A program made the translations under genes and the position numbers. Under the pieces are notes generated by a model. It made no database searches, was not told where the DNA came from, and saw only the letters and a program-made list of their open reading frames with translations. From Polytrichum commune (taxonomy: Eukaryota; Streptophyta; Polytrichopsida; Polytrichales; Polytrichaceae), in contig OX485804.1 of NCBI GenBank assembly GCA_950295325.1, positions 42,582,429 to 42,646,428 of the forward strand: DNA of 64,000 bases, given 5' to 3'. Below, piece by piece: positions 29,161 through 41,010 of this stretch. Positions within the stretch are counted from its first letter, which is position 1; each line of letters opens with the position of its first letter.

Positions 29161-30330
29161 GGCAGACGATATGCTACCCCCTACGAGCTTTTCGGGGGTG
29201 GAATATTCTGTCAGGGGGCAGCCCCCGACATTTTTCCTGCACCCGCCCGAAAACTGCTGCCCGCCCGCCCGATTTCGAAAAAACTAGTGTACTTGCATTT
29301 TTGAAGGCTACTTGTCCACAAATCCCATATTGAGTGCACTTCATTTTCAAGGTCTCAAATCCAATATATATGTTCACTTCCATTGAGTAAATAAGCAATT
29401 GACTAGATTTCATTTTCAAAGTGAAACCGTCAATAAAGCATGTAATTAACTTGGAAGTCAAAAATATTACAAAATCCTCATTACCGCTGAGGTTATAATT
29501 TTTGTCACTTACAATTGAAGGGACTTTGTCATTCTAAAATGAAACTAAAATTTATGATTTAATTTTTAATTTTTTAATAATTTATAATATAGTTAATACC
29601 TTCTACTATCACAAAGTTTTCATATGCATTTAAACTAGTTAAGTAAGATTGAATGCAACTAAGTCTAACATATTCGCGACGATGAAGGACACATGAAAAA
29701 CGATGAAGGACGATGAATGACATCCATGTTCTTCACAGTGCTTATGTGTTCCTCGATGTCCAAAGCCGTGTACTACACCCTATACAGTGTCCTTTTGTGT
29801 TTCTATAATTAGGATTAATAAAAAATTATTAGACTTAGTTGCATTCAATCTTACTTAACTAGTTTAAATGCATATGAAAACTTTGTGATAGTAGAAGGTA
29901 TTAAATATATTATAAATTATTAAAAAATTAAAAATTAAAAATTAGTTTCATTTTAGAATGACAAAGTCCCCTTCAATTGTAAGCGACAAAAATTATAACC
30001 TCAGCGGTAATGAGGATTTTGTAATATTTTTGACTTCCAAGTTAATTACATGCTTTATTGACGGTTTCACTTTGAAAATGAAATCTAGTCAGTTGCTTAT
30101 TTACTCAATGGAAGTGAACTTATATATTGGATTTGAGACCTTGAAAATGAAGTGCACTCAATATGGGATTTGTGAACAAGTAGCCTTCAAAAATGCAAGT
30201 ACACTAGTTTTTTCGAAATCGGGCGGGCGGGCAGCAGTTTTCGGGCGGGTGCAGGAAAAATGTCGGGGGCTGCCCCCTGACAGAATATTCCCCCCCCGAA
30301 AAGCTCGTAGGGGGTAGCATATCGTCTGCC
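29161..30330. mobile_element. Foldback element with about 500-bp inverted arms and 9-bp target duplication
   Basis: The arms are 29161-29667 and 29830-30330, complementary over their whole length with only a few mismatches noticed by eye; the loop is 162 bp. The ends read GGCAGACGATATGCTACCCC and its complement. Both sides are flanked by ATAAAACGG (29152-29160, 30331-30339), a perfect 9-bp target duplication. Long inverted ends with a 9-bp duplication are typical of Mutator-like elements, so a non-autonomous MULE is the best guess. No transposase is present. Open frames of 95 and 119 codons in the two arms are the same sequence on opposite strands and are probably not genes. The outer 110 bp of each arm is very GC-rich; the rest is AT-rich. 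Confidence 0.9.
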
Positions 30331-30339
30331 ATAAAACGG

Positions 30340-31183
30340 TTGTGTAGATCTCCATGATTAAGTTGACTAGTGAATATATAATATTTTGTACACGTTTTGA
30401 GGTCGTAGTCCAATCTTTTATGGGTGTTCAGTGAAGATAGGTTATTGAATTATACACGTCTACTGTACTGCTTCTCCAATATTTTACTAATCTAGCTTGA
30501 ATTTGAAGGTTTGAAGTACTATGCTTCAAAGTTTAGGTGGAGGGTGAAATACAACAAGAAATTCCCAATTTCAAAGGCAATAGGACTTTTTTTTTTCTCT
30601 CTTTGCACCCACTTTGTGTAGGATGCAAAACACACAAATAGTGAGGGATGAGTACGTAGCGAATCCAAATCATGACAAAGTCACTTTTTCTCGTAAATTT
30701 GGAGTTCATGTGAGTATCCGATTCATTGTCAAAGTGGAGAATCTCCAAGTTTTTAAACGATCATATACGTTTCCTCAACAATTACCTTGGACTAATGCGT
30801 CTTGAATGGTTAATAGCTCTGGAGCACATAGTCTAATCTCCTCGCAACACATGTTTGCTTGGTGTCCATCCTTGGATATACACCCAACCATTCACCACTC
30901 AAAATAAAGGTGTTCATCTAGATGATACCATAATTAGGCATGTCTATCTTCATTCTTTAAAGAACAACTTTATCGAATACCTACCAATAGGCACGAGGAA
31001 TTTCGCCTTCGAAATTCACGAGCTCACAAACACATCAGCAGATTCTAATAGGGTTAGGGTGAACCAACCCGTACACTAGTTCCTTGGAGGCAAGGGTTTA
31101 GGCATCCAACAGGGAATGAGTGCATGGGTTCATTCGCCCAAATTCTCTAATAATCGGTTTGGTTCCCCTCACACCTACCGAGA
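30340..31183. other. Intergenic, nothing recognised
   Basis: No gene, array or sharply bounded element found. Confidence 0.45.
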
Positions 31184-32445
31184 GGGAACAGTAAAAAAAA
31201 AGCCCGACCCCCTGTAGGTTGGTTGTCGATTCATCCCAATTTAAGCTCACTAAACCAATCCAGAGTTTGTGACCATGATTTGTGGATTCATTTAGCTATA
31301 AATAACTAACACTTATGATCCACAACAACAACCAACAATTCCACCCCTCACCTCCCCTCCCCTCCCCCGTGGTAGGTGGTGTGGTGAATAATGTTATGGG
31401 TGTTTGAATCTTCGATGTGAATCAATTACAGGTGTCTCGCCTCTCTTCCTCCAAATTATAAGGGGTGGCATCTTTAGCGGGCATGTTGGAAGTCGCCTCC
31501 ATAACAATAAAAAAACTGGCCCCCCTATAGGTTGGTTGTCGATTCATCCCAAATTAAGGTCACTAAACTGATCTAGTATATGTGACCCTGATTTATGGGT
31601 TCATTTAGCTATAAACAACAAACACCCATGATCCACAACAATAACCAACAATTCCACCCCTCCCCTCCTCTCCCCTCCCCCGTCGGTAGGTGTTGTGACA
31701 AATAATGTTATGGGTGTTTGAGTCTTCGATGTGAATCGATTGCAGGTGTCTCGCCCCTCTTCCTCCAAATTATAAGAGGCGACCATCTTCGGCAGGCATG
31801 TTGGGAGTCACCTCCGGAACAATAAAAAAAACCAACCCCCCTATAAGTTGACCATCAATTTATCCCAATTTAAGCTCAATAGATTGATCCAGAGTTTGTG
31901 ACCATGTTTCATGGATTAATATAGCTATAAACAACAAACACCCATGATCCACAACAACAACCAACAATTCCACCCCTCCCCTCCCCCGTCGGTAGGTGTT
32001 GTGACAAATAATGTTATGGACGTTTGAGTCTTTGATGTGAATCAATTGCCGGTGTCTCGCCCCTCTTCCTCCAAATCATAAGAGGCGGGCATCTTCGGCG
32101 GGCATGTTGGGAGTCACCTCCGGAACAGTAAAAAAAACCGACCCCCCTATAAGTTGATTGTCGATTTATCCCAAATTAAGCTCAATAGACTGATCCAGAG
32201 TTTGTGACCATGTTCCATGGATTAATTTAGCTATAAACAACAAACACCCATGATCCACAACAACAACCAACAATTCCACCCCTCCCCTCCCCCCCCCCCC
32301 GTCGGTAGGTGTTGTGACAAATAATGTTATGGACGTTCGAGTCTTCGATGTGAATCAATTAATGGCCGGTGCCGCGCCCCTCTTCCTCCAAATCATAAGG
32401 GGCGGGCATCTTGAGCGGGCATGTTGGGAGTGGCCTCCGAAATAA
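31184..32445 (+). repeat. Tandem array, four units of about 310 bp
   Basis: Units start (CCTCC-GGAACA-GTAAAAAAAA or variant) near 31184, 31496, 31811 and 32118, ending near 32431-32445. Each contains GACCCCCCTATA-GGTTG, TTTGTGACCATG, AACACCCATGATCCACAACA, CAACAATTCCACCCCTCCCC, CGTCGGTAGGTGTTGTGA, TTCGATGTGAATCAATT and CTCGCCCCTCTTCCTCCAAA. Identity looks high (85-95 percent by eye), so amplification is fairly recent. The C-run in the unit varies in length. Confidence 0.92.
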
Positions 32446-32764
32446 TTTCCCCGGCCGCATGTAAGAAAGTGCACCTTGCGCGCGTGCCTCGTCGTGCAAT
32501 TGGGCTTCCCAAAAGGCACGGGGGCCGACAATGAGTGCATGCTCAAATGGCCCGGAGCTTGGAAAGCTCGCAGGTGCAGTACTTAAAAGCCTTTTTGAGC
32601 TTCTCTTGCAAATTAATGAAGGGCCACGCCAAAGCACAAACAAACACGAGACCTTCCAAGCACCACCGCAACACCCACCGACCGATCTCGCCCGATCTTG
32701 GATCACGAGGACGGCCTTGTCTTCAGTTCAGGTTCTTCATTTATTCCATTCAACGTCCTCACGT
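32446..32764. other. GC-richer spacer between two tandem arrays
   Basis: A 300-bp non-repeated segment, notably GC-richer (GTGCACCTTGCGCGCGTGCC) than its neighbours. Open frames of about 100 codons on both strands have no recognisable domain. Confidence 0.4.
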
Positions 32765-34200
32765 GTGTGCTCCCTATCCTTTTTGTGTTTATCGTATACC
32801 AGCCCGGGGACATGCACACTAATAAGAGCATGTTTATAATAGTGACCAGTGACCATGACCACCTCCTTCTAAAATCTCTCATTGGTTGGGATATGAGTGG
32901 TAGTTCCCATTTTTTTGTGTTTATCGTATACCAATCCAGGGACGTGCACACTAAGGGCATGTCTACGCTAGTGGCCAATGACCATGACCACCTCCCTTTA
33001 AAATCTCTCATTGGTTGAGAAATGAGTGGTAGTCCCATCCTTTTTGTGTTATCGTACACTAGCTCGGGGAGATACACACTAAGGATGTTCACACTATGTA
33101 GTGACCAAATGACCATGACCATGACCACCTTCTTTTAAAATCTCTCATCGGTTGAGAAATGAGTGGCGGTCCCTATCTTTTTGTGTTTATCTAATACCAG
33201 TCCGGGGACATGCACACTAAGGGCATGTTTACACTAGTGACCAATGATCATGACCACCTCCTTCTAAAATCTCTCATTGGTTGAGAAATGAGTGGCAATC
33301 TCATCCTTTTTGTGTTTTCATACACTAGCTCAAGGACATACACACTAAGCATATTCACACTATGTAGTGACCAAATGACCATGACCACATCCTTCTAGAA
33401 TCTCTCATTGCTTGAGAAAATGATGGCGGTCCTTGTCTTTTGTGTTTATCGTATACCAGTCCACGGACATGCACACGAAGGGCATGTTTACACTAGTGAC
33501 CAATGACCATGACCACCTCCTTCTACAATTACTCCTTGCTTGAGAAATGAGTGGTAGTCCCCATCTTTGTTGTGTTACCATACACAAGTCCCTGGACATA
33601 CACACTAAGGGCATGTTTACACTAGTGACCAATGACCATAACCACCTCCTTCCAAAATCTTTCACTGTTTGAGAAATGAGTGGCAATCCCCATCATTTGT
33701 GTGTTATATATCATATACCAGCTCGGGAACATACACACTAAGTATGTTTACACTACGCAATGACCGATAACCATGACCACCTCCTTCTAAAATCTCTCAC
33801 TGGTTGGGGTATAAGTGGCAGTCCCTATCCTTTTGTGTTATCATATACTAAGTCCGGGGTCATGCACACTAAGGCCATGTTTACACTAGTGACTAATGAC
33901 CATGACCACCTCCATCTGAAATCTCTCATTGGTTGGGATATGAGTGGCAGTCCCTATCCTTTTGTTATCATATACTAAGTCCGTGGTCATGCACACTAAG
34001 GCCATGTTTACACTAGTGACCAATGACCATGACCACCCCCTTCCAAAATCTCTTGTTTTTTGAGAAATGAGTGGCAGTCTCTATCCTTTTGTGTTATCAT
34101 ATACCAGCCCAGGGACATGCACAACAATGGCTTGTTTACACTAGTGACCATTGACCATGACCGCCTCCTTTGAAAATCTCTCATCGGTTAAAAAATGAGT
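32765..34200 (+). repeat. Tandem array, about eleven units of roughly 120-135 bp
   Basis: The shared blocks are TGTGTTATCGTATACCAG, GGGGACATGCACACTAAGGG, ATGTTTACACTAGTGACC, AATGACCATGACCACCTCC, TTCTAAAATCTCTCATTGGT and GAGAAATGAGTGGCAGTCCC. Anchors (CCATGACCACCTCC or variant) fall near 32851, 32970, 33104, 33240, 33370, 33500, 33624, 33760, 33895, 34020 and 34147. Two unit types are visible: one with ACTAGTGACCAATGACC and one with ACTATGTAGTGACCAAATGA. They recur irregularly. Confidence 0.92.
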
Positions 34201-35807
34201 CAGGGCCCACTTCGTTTTACACAAGGTCACCTAGAATAGAATTGACCATGAATGAGTTTGTATGGGAATGGATGAGAAACTAAAATGGAATTCTAGATGT
34301 TAAGAAATGGATAAAGTTTAGTCATTGTCCAAATTTTGCAGTGAGGGAACCTTGAATAGGTTGTCTCAACGGTAAATAAGGTGACCAAGTCATAAGGAAA
34401 ACTATATTCGGAAATAGTATATGTTTAGAAATATGTAATTGTAATGAAGCATGCTTTAAACCAATCTGTATATTTAGTTTTTAAAACTTATATTCATAAA
34501 AACACTACGTTTTGGTCTAAGTCGACTTTACACCGAGTCTTGTCACCAAGGCTTGTAGACAATGATGTGGATTTCCCATAGTCATGGTCTTTGAACTACC
34601 GACCACGACCGCGATAAATCCTAAATCATTGATTCCCACATTGCTTGGTGATGTGTCTAAAGCAACTCTAATGGAGATGGGTTTTGAATGGTTGTTTTTT
34701 CAACTAGCCTACTTCTCATATGGCATGGACACATGATTAGTACAAGATGGTCAATAAATCAAGATTGAGGTCGTAGCAACCTTACAGATCATTTTTTAAA
34801 GCTCACATAAATATCATATTCATTGTTAGAGTGAAGGCACTTGTGCTCATTAAATGGTCCTAATTGTGTTGACCAATGGATCTAGAATGGTTGACATAGC
34901 TTGAGCACAAAGTCTAATTTTTTATAACACGTGTGTTTGATATGTTGGTTCTTAGATGCACATGTAGGTGTTCCATTAAGGTAAGTAACTGAAATAGGCA
35001 CGTCTATCTTATAGTATACAAGTGTTGTTCAATTATTTTGTTCTTGTTTAGTGCCTTTTTCTGATCATATACATGTTTTTAAATGTGCATTACATGAACA
35101 AATATGTGATAAATTGACAAGAAAAATCATATTGGAAATCGGACCTACCTTGATTTAATCATGGTCAATGGAATTACACATATGTTGATTCCATACATAT
35201 AGCAATGTCATTGCTTCTAAACATGGGCAAGACATTTCTCCTTCACAATGTATTTTGAAAACCAACAAAACCAACTCTAAGGATAGCTTTACACTATGCA
35301 CTAGGAAGTCGGACCAGGGCACTGTAAGAGCGGTGATCGGCTGCTGAACTCGTCCTGGGACCACTTCAGTTTACATTGAGGAAAAAATAGAAGAGGAACC
35401 ATGAAGGTCGAGGTCCCCAAAATACAAATTTTAAGGCCTAATAACCAACGGGTTTTGCGGTGAGAGAGGCAAAAGAGGTGGTCTAGTAGGAAAAGCCAAG
35501 ATCCCATGGTGGAGAAATGCCATTATGATATTTTTTATTTGAATTTTTCCTGGGACCTTTAATGTACAACTCTTCCCACTATGTAAGGCTCATAGGGCAC
35601 ACTTTTCAGCATCTATATGATGTAATGAATCTTAAGAAGCAAGTCCCCCATCTATGTGCCTAGACCATATCATAGCCCATGAGACATACCATTTCTTCCA
35701 TGCCCTACCCCTTAGACTTGCTCCCACATGTTTCATCAAACAATGTGGAACATCTAGAACTCAAGAGTTTGAGTGCATAACTGTTTTTTGGTCTACCATA
35801 TGAAATG
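34201..35807. other. Intergenic, nothing recognised
   Basis: No gene. Short phrases such as GTCGGACCA...TTTACACTA (35265-35370) recur at 36590-36730, probably parts of another degenerate inverted-end repeat. Confidence 0.4.
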
Positions 35808-35900
35808 CCTAGAATTTGAGGGCTTCGAATATACCATTGGAAAGGTCATGAAAATACCTTTCCAACGGTATATTACACGCCTCAAAATTTTAGAAACTAT
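35800..35900. repeat. Small hairpin (imperfect palindrome)
   Basis: AATATACCATTGGAAAGGT pairs with ACCTTTCCAACGGTATATT across a short loop. The outer parts TAGAATTTGAGGGC / GCCTCAAAATTTTA also pair. The arms are about 40 bp. It may be a very small MITE. Confidence 0.75.
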
Positions 35901-36008
35901 AGTTGCAAAACAAAAAAGAAAAATATGTAGTTGTTTAGTGACTGTAAATCATGGTGGTCAGAAGAACCGCAATGGAAAAAACGATTGCAGTTCTTTTTGC
36001 ATAGATTC

Positions 36009-36331
36009 TACTACACTAAATAGGATATTTAGTGTTTGATAAACTAAATACAAATGCATACACTAAATTTCAATAACCCTATGAAAGTAAGTAACATTAA
36101 ATGTAAACTCAAACACTAAATATCAACTATGGTAATATGTGGAAGTTACATGTTTTAATTTAGTGTTAGCATATGGAAGAAAAAAAACAATGATAAAAGG
36201 AGAATTCCAACATATCTTCTAGCAAATCTTCTAACACTAATTATCAAAGAATTGAAAATTAGTGTTGAGCAAGGTATGGTGGTAACAACATTAAATATAA
36301 TCAAACACTAAATATCCTATTTAGTGTAGTG
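36009..36331. mobile_element. ACTACACTAAATA-ended palindromic MITE, copy 2
   Basis: The ends are inverted over 30 bp with no mismatch seen: CTACACTAAATAGGATATTT continuing AGTGTTTGAT, and the complement at the right. The ends are themselves near-palindromic (CACTAAATAGGATATTTAGTG). Inside, further short AACACTAAATAT units are scattered. No reading frame. Confidence 0.85.
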
Positions 36332-37732
36332 AGAATACAAGGTACATGTCACATGTAAATTACATTGAACATGTACAAATTAAATCGCTCATTTCTTGTA
36401 AACATTGTTGTGAGAATATTTGCAAGCCACATCTTCGACACATTCAACAAGAAGTGAATACTATTGAAGCCAAAGAGAAGACCAAAGAATGGTCAAACTT
36501 CCATTTTTTTTCTTTTCAAAACTACCTTTTTTGAGCATGTATTAAAAAATCAGCAAATTCATTATTTGGTGCATGGTCATTCTTCTTGGTCCACATGCGG
36601 TTTACACCTAGTGAGGGGCCCAGGGCTTTTAACTATTTTTTTAAGAAGTCGGACCATGAAATTTGGACCATTAACTCAAACCATTGAAAAAGGCCTCTTC
36701 CATGGTCCGACTTCATGGTCCATAGTGCAAACTGGCCCTAAATGAGGTCTTCAAACCATACCTTATGTTGCATCTTTGATATAAGGTCAACATACCCCCC
36801 CTTTTAAGGGGTAAATAGACTACAATTAATAGTTTTTTCTTTCTTTAACAGTCAATTGCCATTGCAAAATCCAATCCAAAATATAAAATTGCCACATGTC
36901 ACATTTTCGTTGGTTATACATGTGACATAAATGGACATGATGGAATTGACATTATTCCGGCTAGCTTGGGAAGAAAGAAAAACCATGTAAAATATTTAAG
37001 CTTAGGGCACATTTAAAATAGGTATCAAAATTCGGACCATAAAAACCATTGTGATGCACCATCAAATTACCATACAAAAGTTTAAGTCGAGGAAGGTGGA
37101 TTTGGACATGCCTCACGACGTTCTCTATAGGGGGTATGTCTTTTGGAGCAAGTGTTGGTCAAACTCCCAACCTAGTGTAATGGACAACAATCACAACCGG
37201 GATGGTTTGGGTATATGCTAGGAATGCCATGAGCTTCGAAACTCGCGGTTGAACAATCCTCTTTTTTTTTATATGAGATACTCGACTTCTAGATCAACAC
37301 TTTCTATCTCTACTTTTTGTGTTAAAAAAAACTATAATCTTTTGTGACTTGAAATGCCCGTGGTGGACTTTTTAGACGTAAAAAATGTTCTCCGACTACA
37401 CCATGTGTCGGGTTTTACAATAACACCAAGCATAAAAGGGCCAGGAGGGGAGAGACATGACACCAATCATACTTTTGCATGGATGAGAGATGCTTCACCT
37501 TTACCAAATATGCAAACTCGTATTGTAAACCTTGATGGGTTTACAAGGCATAAATGAAGCCCAAGGACCAGTAAGAGGTGCATATTGGAGGTGGTTTATG
37601 TTGACAATGAAGTGGTGAGGGCCCGAAGACCATATAGCAATGAATAGTTTTAGATGGTAAGTACCCTAAAAAGTCCTATTTGTGTGGGTGGAATATTCAC
37701 GTGGGCCATGCTAAGTTTATGGTCAAGTTGGA
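36332..37732. other. Intergenic, nothing recognised
   Basis: No supported gene. 36590-36735 has weak inverted ends (TTTACACCTAGTGAGGGGCC / GTCCATAGTGCAAACTGGCC). Confidence 0.4.
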
Positions 37733-38432
37733 AGTACCATGGGTCCAAGACCCAGTGTCTTCCCCTGTGTCTTCATGAAGACTTCCAACCAACACTTTAA
37801 ATTTAAAATAGCACAAAAGCACATAATCACCCACATTAATCTTCTAGAAACGAGACTATGGCCCATGCTAGATTCATAGTATAAATATAATGTTGAAAAT
37901 TAATGTGACCCACGTTAATTTTCATTATGAGAATTAGTGGGCAACCTAGAACATTGTTGTGGCCCACATTAACATGACAATTTAGTATAGTTGTATGTGA
38001 CCAAAGGCTACGTACATTGGTAGGGTAATGGTGGGTGTTGGTGAGTAGAAGGCCACCTTGAAGTCCAATAGGTTACTTGGTGGGCGTCTTAGTAGTTAGG
38101 CACAAGGATTTAGGTTTGAAACTTTGAGAAGCCCCAAAAAGTAATTTACGTAAAAAAATCGCTATGCCTTGGTTGAGACCATTGTTGGGATTTACCAACT
38201 ACACTAAATAGTTCTATTATTATGGGTCACAATAATTTGCTAGAGCCATGCTAATTCTTGTACCAAGACTTAACGTGGACCACATTAATTGATTTTTCTT
38301 CCTCTGGAAAACCAATACGGGCCATTATTTTCTTTTAGTGCTACTTTTGTCATAAATAAAACCATATTATGTAAGGTGTTGATCAAAGTCTTCATGAAGA
38401 CTTTAAGAAAAACCTAAGATCTTGGACCCATG
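37733..38432. mobile_element. Probable MITE of about 700 bp
   Basis: Left end: CCATGGGTCCAAGACC, then GTCTTCATGAAGACTT. Right end: GTCTTCATGAAGACTT, then GATCTTGGACCCATG. Both motifs are inverted about the centre, and the palindrome TCTTCATGAAGA is at both ends. The inside repeats a phrase like GTGGGCCACGTTAATTTT several times. No target duplication was identified. Confidence 0.6.
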
Positions 38433-38799
38433 TTAGTTCCTCCTTGAATAGAAAATCAGTGTGAACCATGCTAATTTCTCACCCACACTAATAGCACTAT
38501 TTAGTTCACTTTTACAATTTCCAAGTTTTGTTGATGTGTTGTAATGGTGTGTGGAGTGGTTTGCATGTTTGGCCCAAACACTAAGCACACTTGTCAATCC
38601 AATCATGGCACCTCAAAATCAACCCCTCTTTTATACTTTGAATATGCATGAAGGTCCGCCCCACTCTAGACCAATAAGTGGCACCTATGGTACTTCACAC
38701 AAAGGAAAATAGAAGTCAACATTCCCGGAACAATATTTGAGCGGTTACAAATGTTCCCGTGGTCGGGTCGTCAAACAACACACTTGCCTTACTTGTGTA

Positions 38800-39300
38800 A
38801 GGGCCACTTCACACATGAGACTGAGAGCCCATGTCCATTACACTTCAAGCACTCTCATTGGTGGAAAAGGTGGAGCCGGTCCAAGTTCGCTTCTCACTAC
38901 GCTTGAGGGACCAATGGAGTACGTGAATGGAAGATGGATGTAAAGTTTACATGGACTCCTACGTGGCATCAAACGGATCATGTTTCATGGTCACTTGGAC
39001 TATTTTCAAAAACCACCTCTTGGAGGTAGGTCGAACACAAAACCGGGAGACCATGGTACTCCGAACGCTCACAACCGTTGATTTATTATGTTTTATCATG
39101 TGTGAGGACCTGCGTGAATTGAAATTCATTGAAATAGCATTTGGTTGAGGACCCGGTCACATATGACTTCACACTACACTTGAGGATCTGTGACCACACT
39201 ACATGATTTGGGAGGTGTGTTGGGACAACCTTTGGACACTTTCTTTTGGGCTCTCACAATCGCATGGTCATGGCTCTTGGCTCGTGTGTGAAGTGGCCCT
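38800..39300 (+). mobile_element. 501-bp MITE family, complete copy 1
   Basis: It begins AGGGCCACTTCACACATGAG and ends with the complement of AGGGCCACTTCACACACGAG. The inverted ends extend, diverged, into GACTGAGAGCCCATGTCCAT / GAGCCATGACCATGCGATTG. The copy at 44694-45194 has exactly the same length. Fragments are at 21893-22330, 26682-27140 and 63909-64000. No transposase. The superfamily is not assigned because no clear target duplication is seen. Confidence 0.88.
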
Positions 39301-39347
39301 AAATTCAAGCTACAAGGATGGGCAATTAAACATTTTGTTTGATTCCG

Positions 39348-39515
39348 TGTTCGGGGAGGGTTTTGGACATAATTGATCAAAATCCTAGTGTTTCCAAATC
39401 CAACCAGATACACATTGATGGGTAATTTTCATGAACTCTTGAACTCCAAGCAATTATTTCTCAAGCTCGATTGGTTCATTTTGTAACTTGCGTGCCGGTT
39501 CTCCCCATTCATTGG
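39348..39515 (+). repeat. Diverged copy of the CGGGGAGATTTTTGGGC family
   Basis: It carries TCGGGGAGGGTTTTGGACAT, CAAAATCCTAGTGTTTCC, TTATTTCTCAAGCTCGATTG and GGTTCTCCCC in the same order as 11448-11662 and 58790-59640, with a piece missing in the middle. Confidence 0.6.
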
Positions 39516-39799
39516 CTTGATTGAAGCAACTTTTGGCCCCTTGTGTGGGTCCGACCAATGTCTTCAAATTGGTTCTCTTTGAAACATCTTCTAGAAACTC
39601 CCGCAATTTTCCGAATAAAAGGTTTGAATTGCAGGGTCACCAGGTGTAGAATACTTTAACTTGAAAGGGACTTAATTTGAGGACCTATTTTTATAGACGG
39701 TGTTAATGCATTGTTTTATTGCAAGATTGCATCTGACTCATTGCACCGACTCCTTCAAACTTAGAAATTGCATTAGTGTGTAAATGTTGAGGATTGCTT

Positions 39800-40680
39800 T
39801 AAGTTACATATGGACAAGAGCCGTGACCGTGAAAGTTTTAGGGCCTTCAAAATTATCCAAAGATTGTCATAACATTACTTGGTACTAGGGTGTCGCACCC
39901 CTAGTGGTGTTGAGATTCTTGAGAATATTAAAAATAATATATCCACCTTATGATGGGTCACCCTTGTAAAGTGAATAATACTCATCTTGAGTACTAGTCA
40001 CTTCAAAAGGGAAAACCTTTAGCTAAGCCATTTCCTCATCCGTGCATCAAAATAACGTTGTTTAAAGATTTTCAAAATGAGCTAGTTGAACCCACTAGCA
40101 TGCATGCATGCCAACTAGTCAATATGTTGCAAATATACACATGTATACTATATTTGCGGGCTATGATTCATACAACTAGAGGAATGTCTATGTTTGGATT
40201 TGTGCATGCTTGCTAGCTTCCCTCGAATTGGAAAGGGGAGCTTCAATTGGTGATTGAGCAATGTTATGGCACTGCTTGAAGTAGAAATTAAACCTTGCAA
40301 TTGATGGGCCCTCGAGCATATATGAAGTGAAAGTGGACCATGTTGAGGGATCGCAATGTATGTTTGAGTTCAGGTCTCCATCATGACAATATGATATTTC
40401 TAGATACCAATGACAATGTATTTGGTTGCCACAACCCTTGGTTTTGGCATTAAACCCATTTTTTTCTTATGGACCTATGCAATATCCATTAAATCATGAA
40501 ACATTATCTACATGATGCCATGTAGATTTCTCATCCACTTGAATTTCTTTGGTCCCTCATGTCTTCAAGGTCTGGTACAATGTGAACTTGGATCGTCTCC
40601 AACTTCTCGACCAATCACATAATTTGTATATCATGGGTCAAGGGCCCTCAAGCTCTAGTGTAAAGTGGATCATATATTGC
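39800..40680. repeat. Diverged 'GAGCCGTGACCGTG' family copy 2, probably interrupted
   Basis: It starts with AAGAGCCGTGACCGTGAAAG at about 39814. The rest of the element (GGGCCCTCGAGCATATATGA, GAAAGTGGACCATGTTGAG, TCTCGACCAATCACATAATT, TCAAGGGCCCTCAAG) resumes at about 40305. The intervening 400 bp is absent from copy 1 at 17095-17630, so it is probably an insertion, but its ends are not clear. Confidence 0.5.
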
Positions 40681-40889
40681 ATGATTTATTGTCGTAGGCT
40701 CTCAAGTGGCCTAGGTCAAAGGTTGTAAGTTCAGGTGGGGAGGTCACAAACAATATGATGATGGCATTATGCCAACAATTATTGCTTGAATAAATAAATA
40801 ATATCTTGAGTAATAAATATGACAACCCTCTCAAGGCCTTTCAAGCACTTCCAACTTTGAGATATTTGCACTAAGGTAGAGGGTGCTAA

Positions 40890-41010
40890 GGGTTGGTTTC
40901 CATGCAAGCCGCTCGCCCACCAAATTCTAGTGGAAATGTAGATTCCACTAGGTGAAATCTACATCTCCACTAAAATATGGTGGGTGAGCGACCTACATGG
41001 AGAACTCACC
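40890..41010. mobile_element. Hairpin mini-element
   Basis: CCATGCAAGCCGCTCGCCCACCA ... CTAGTGGAAATGTAGATT is mirrored by GTGAAATCTACATCTCCACT ... TGGTGGGTGAGCGACCTACATGG. The arms are about 50-60 bp with almost no loop. It has the form of a foldback MITE or small-RNA hairpin. Confidence 0.75.

Noticed and set aside
29174-30317. Matching 95- and 119-codon frames in the two halves of the foldback element
   Set aside because: They are the same sequence on opposite strands of the inverted arms, have no known domain, and openness is explained by the arm duplication.
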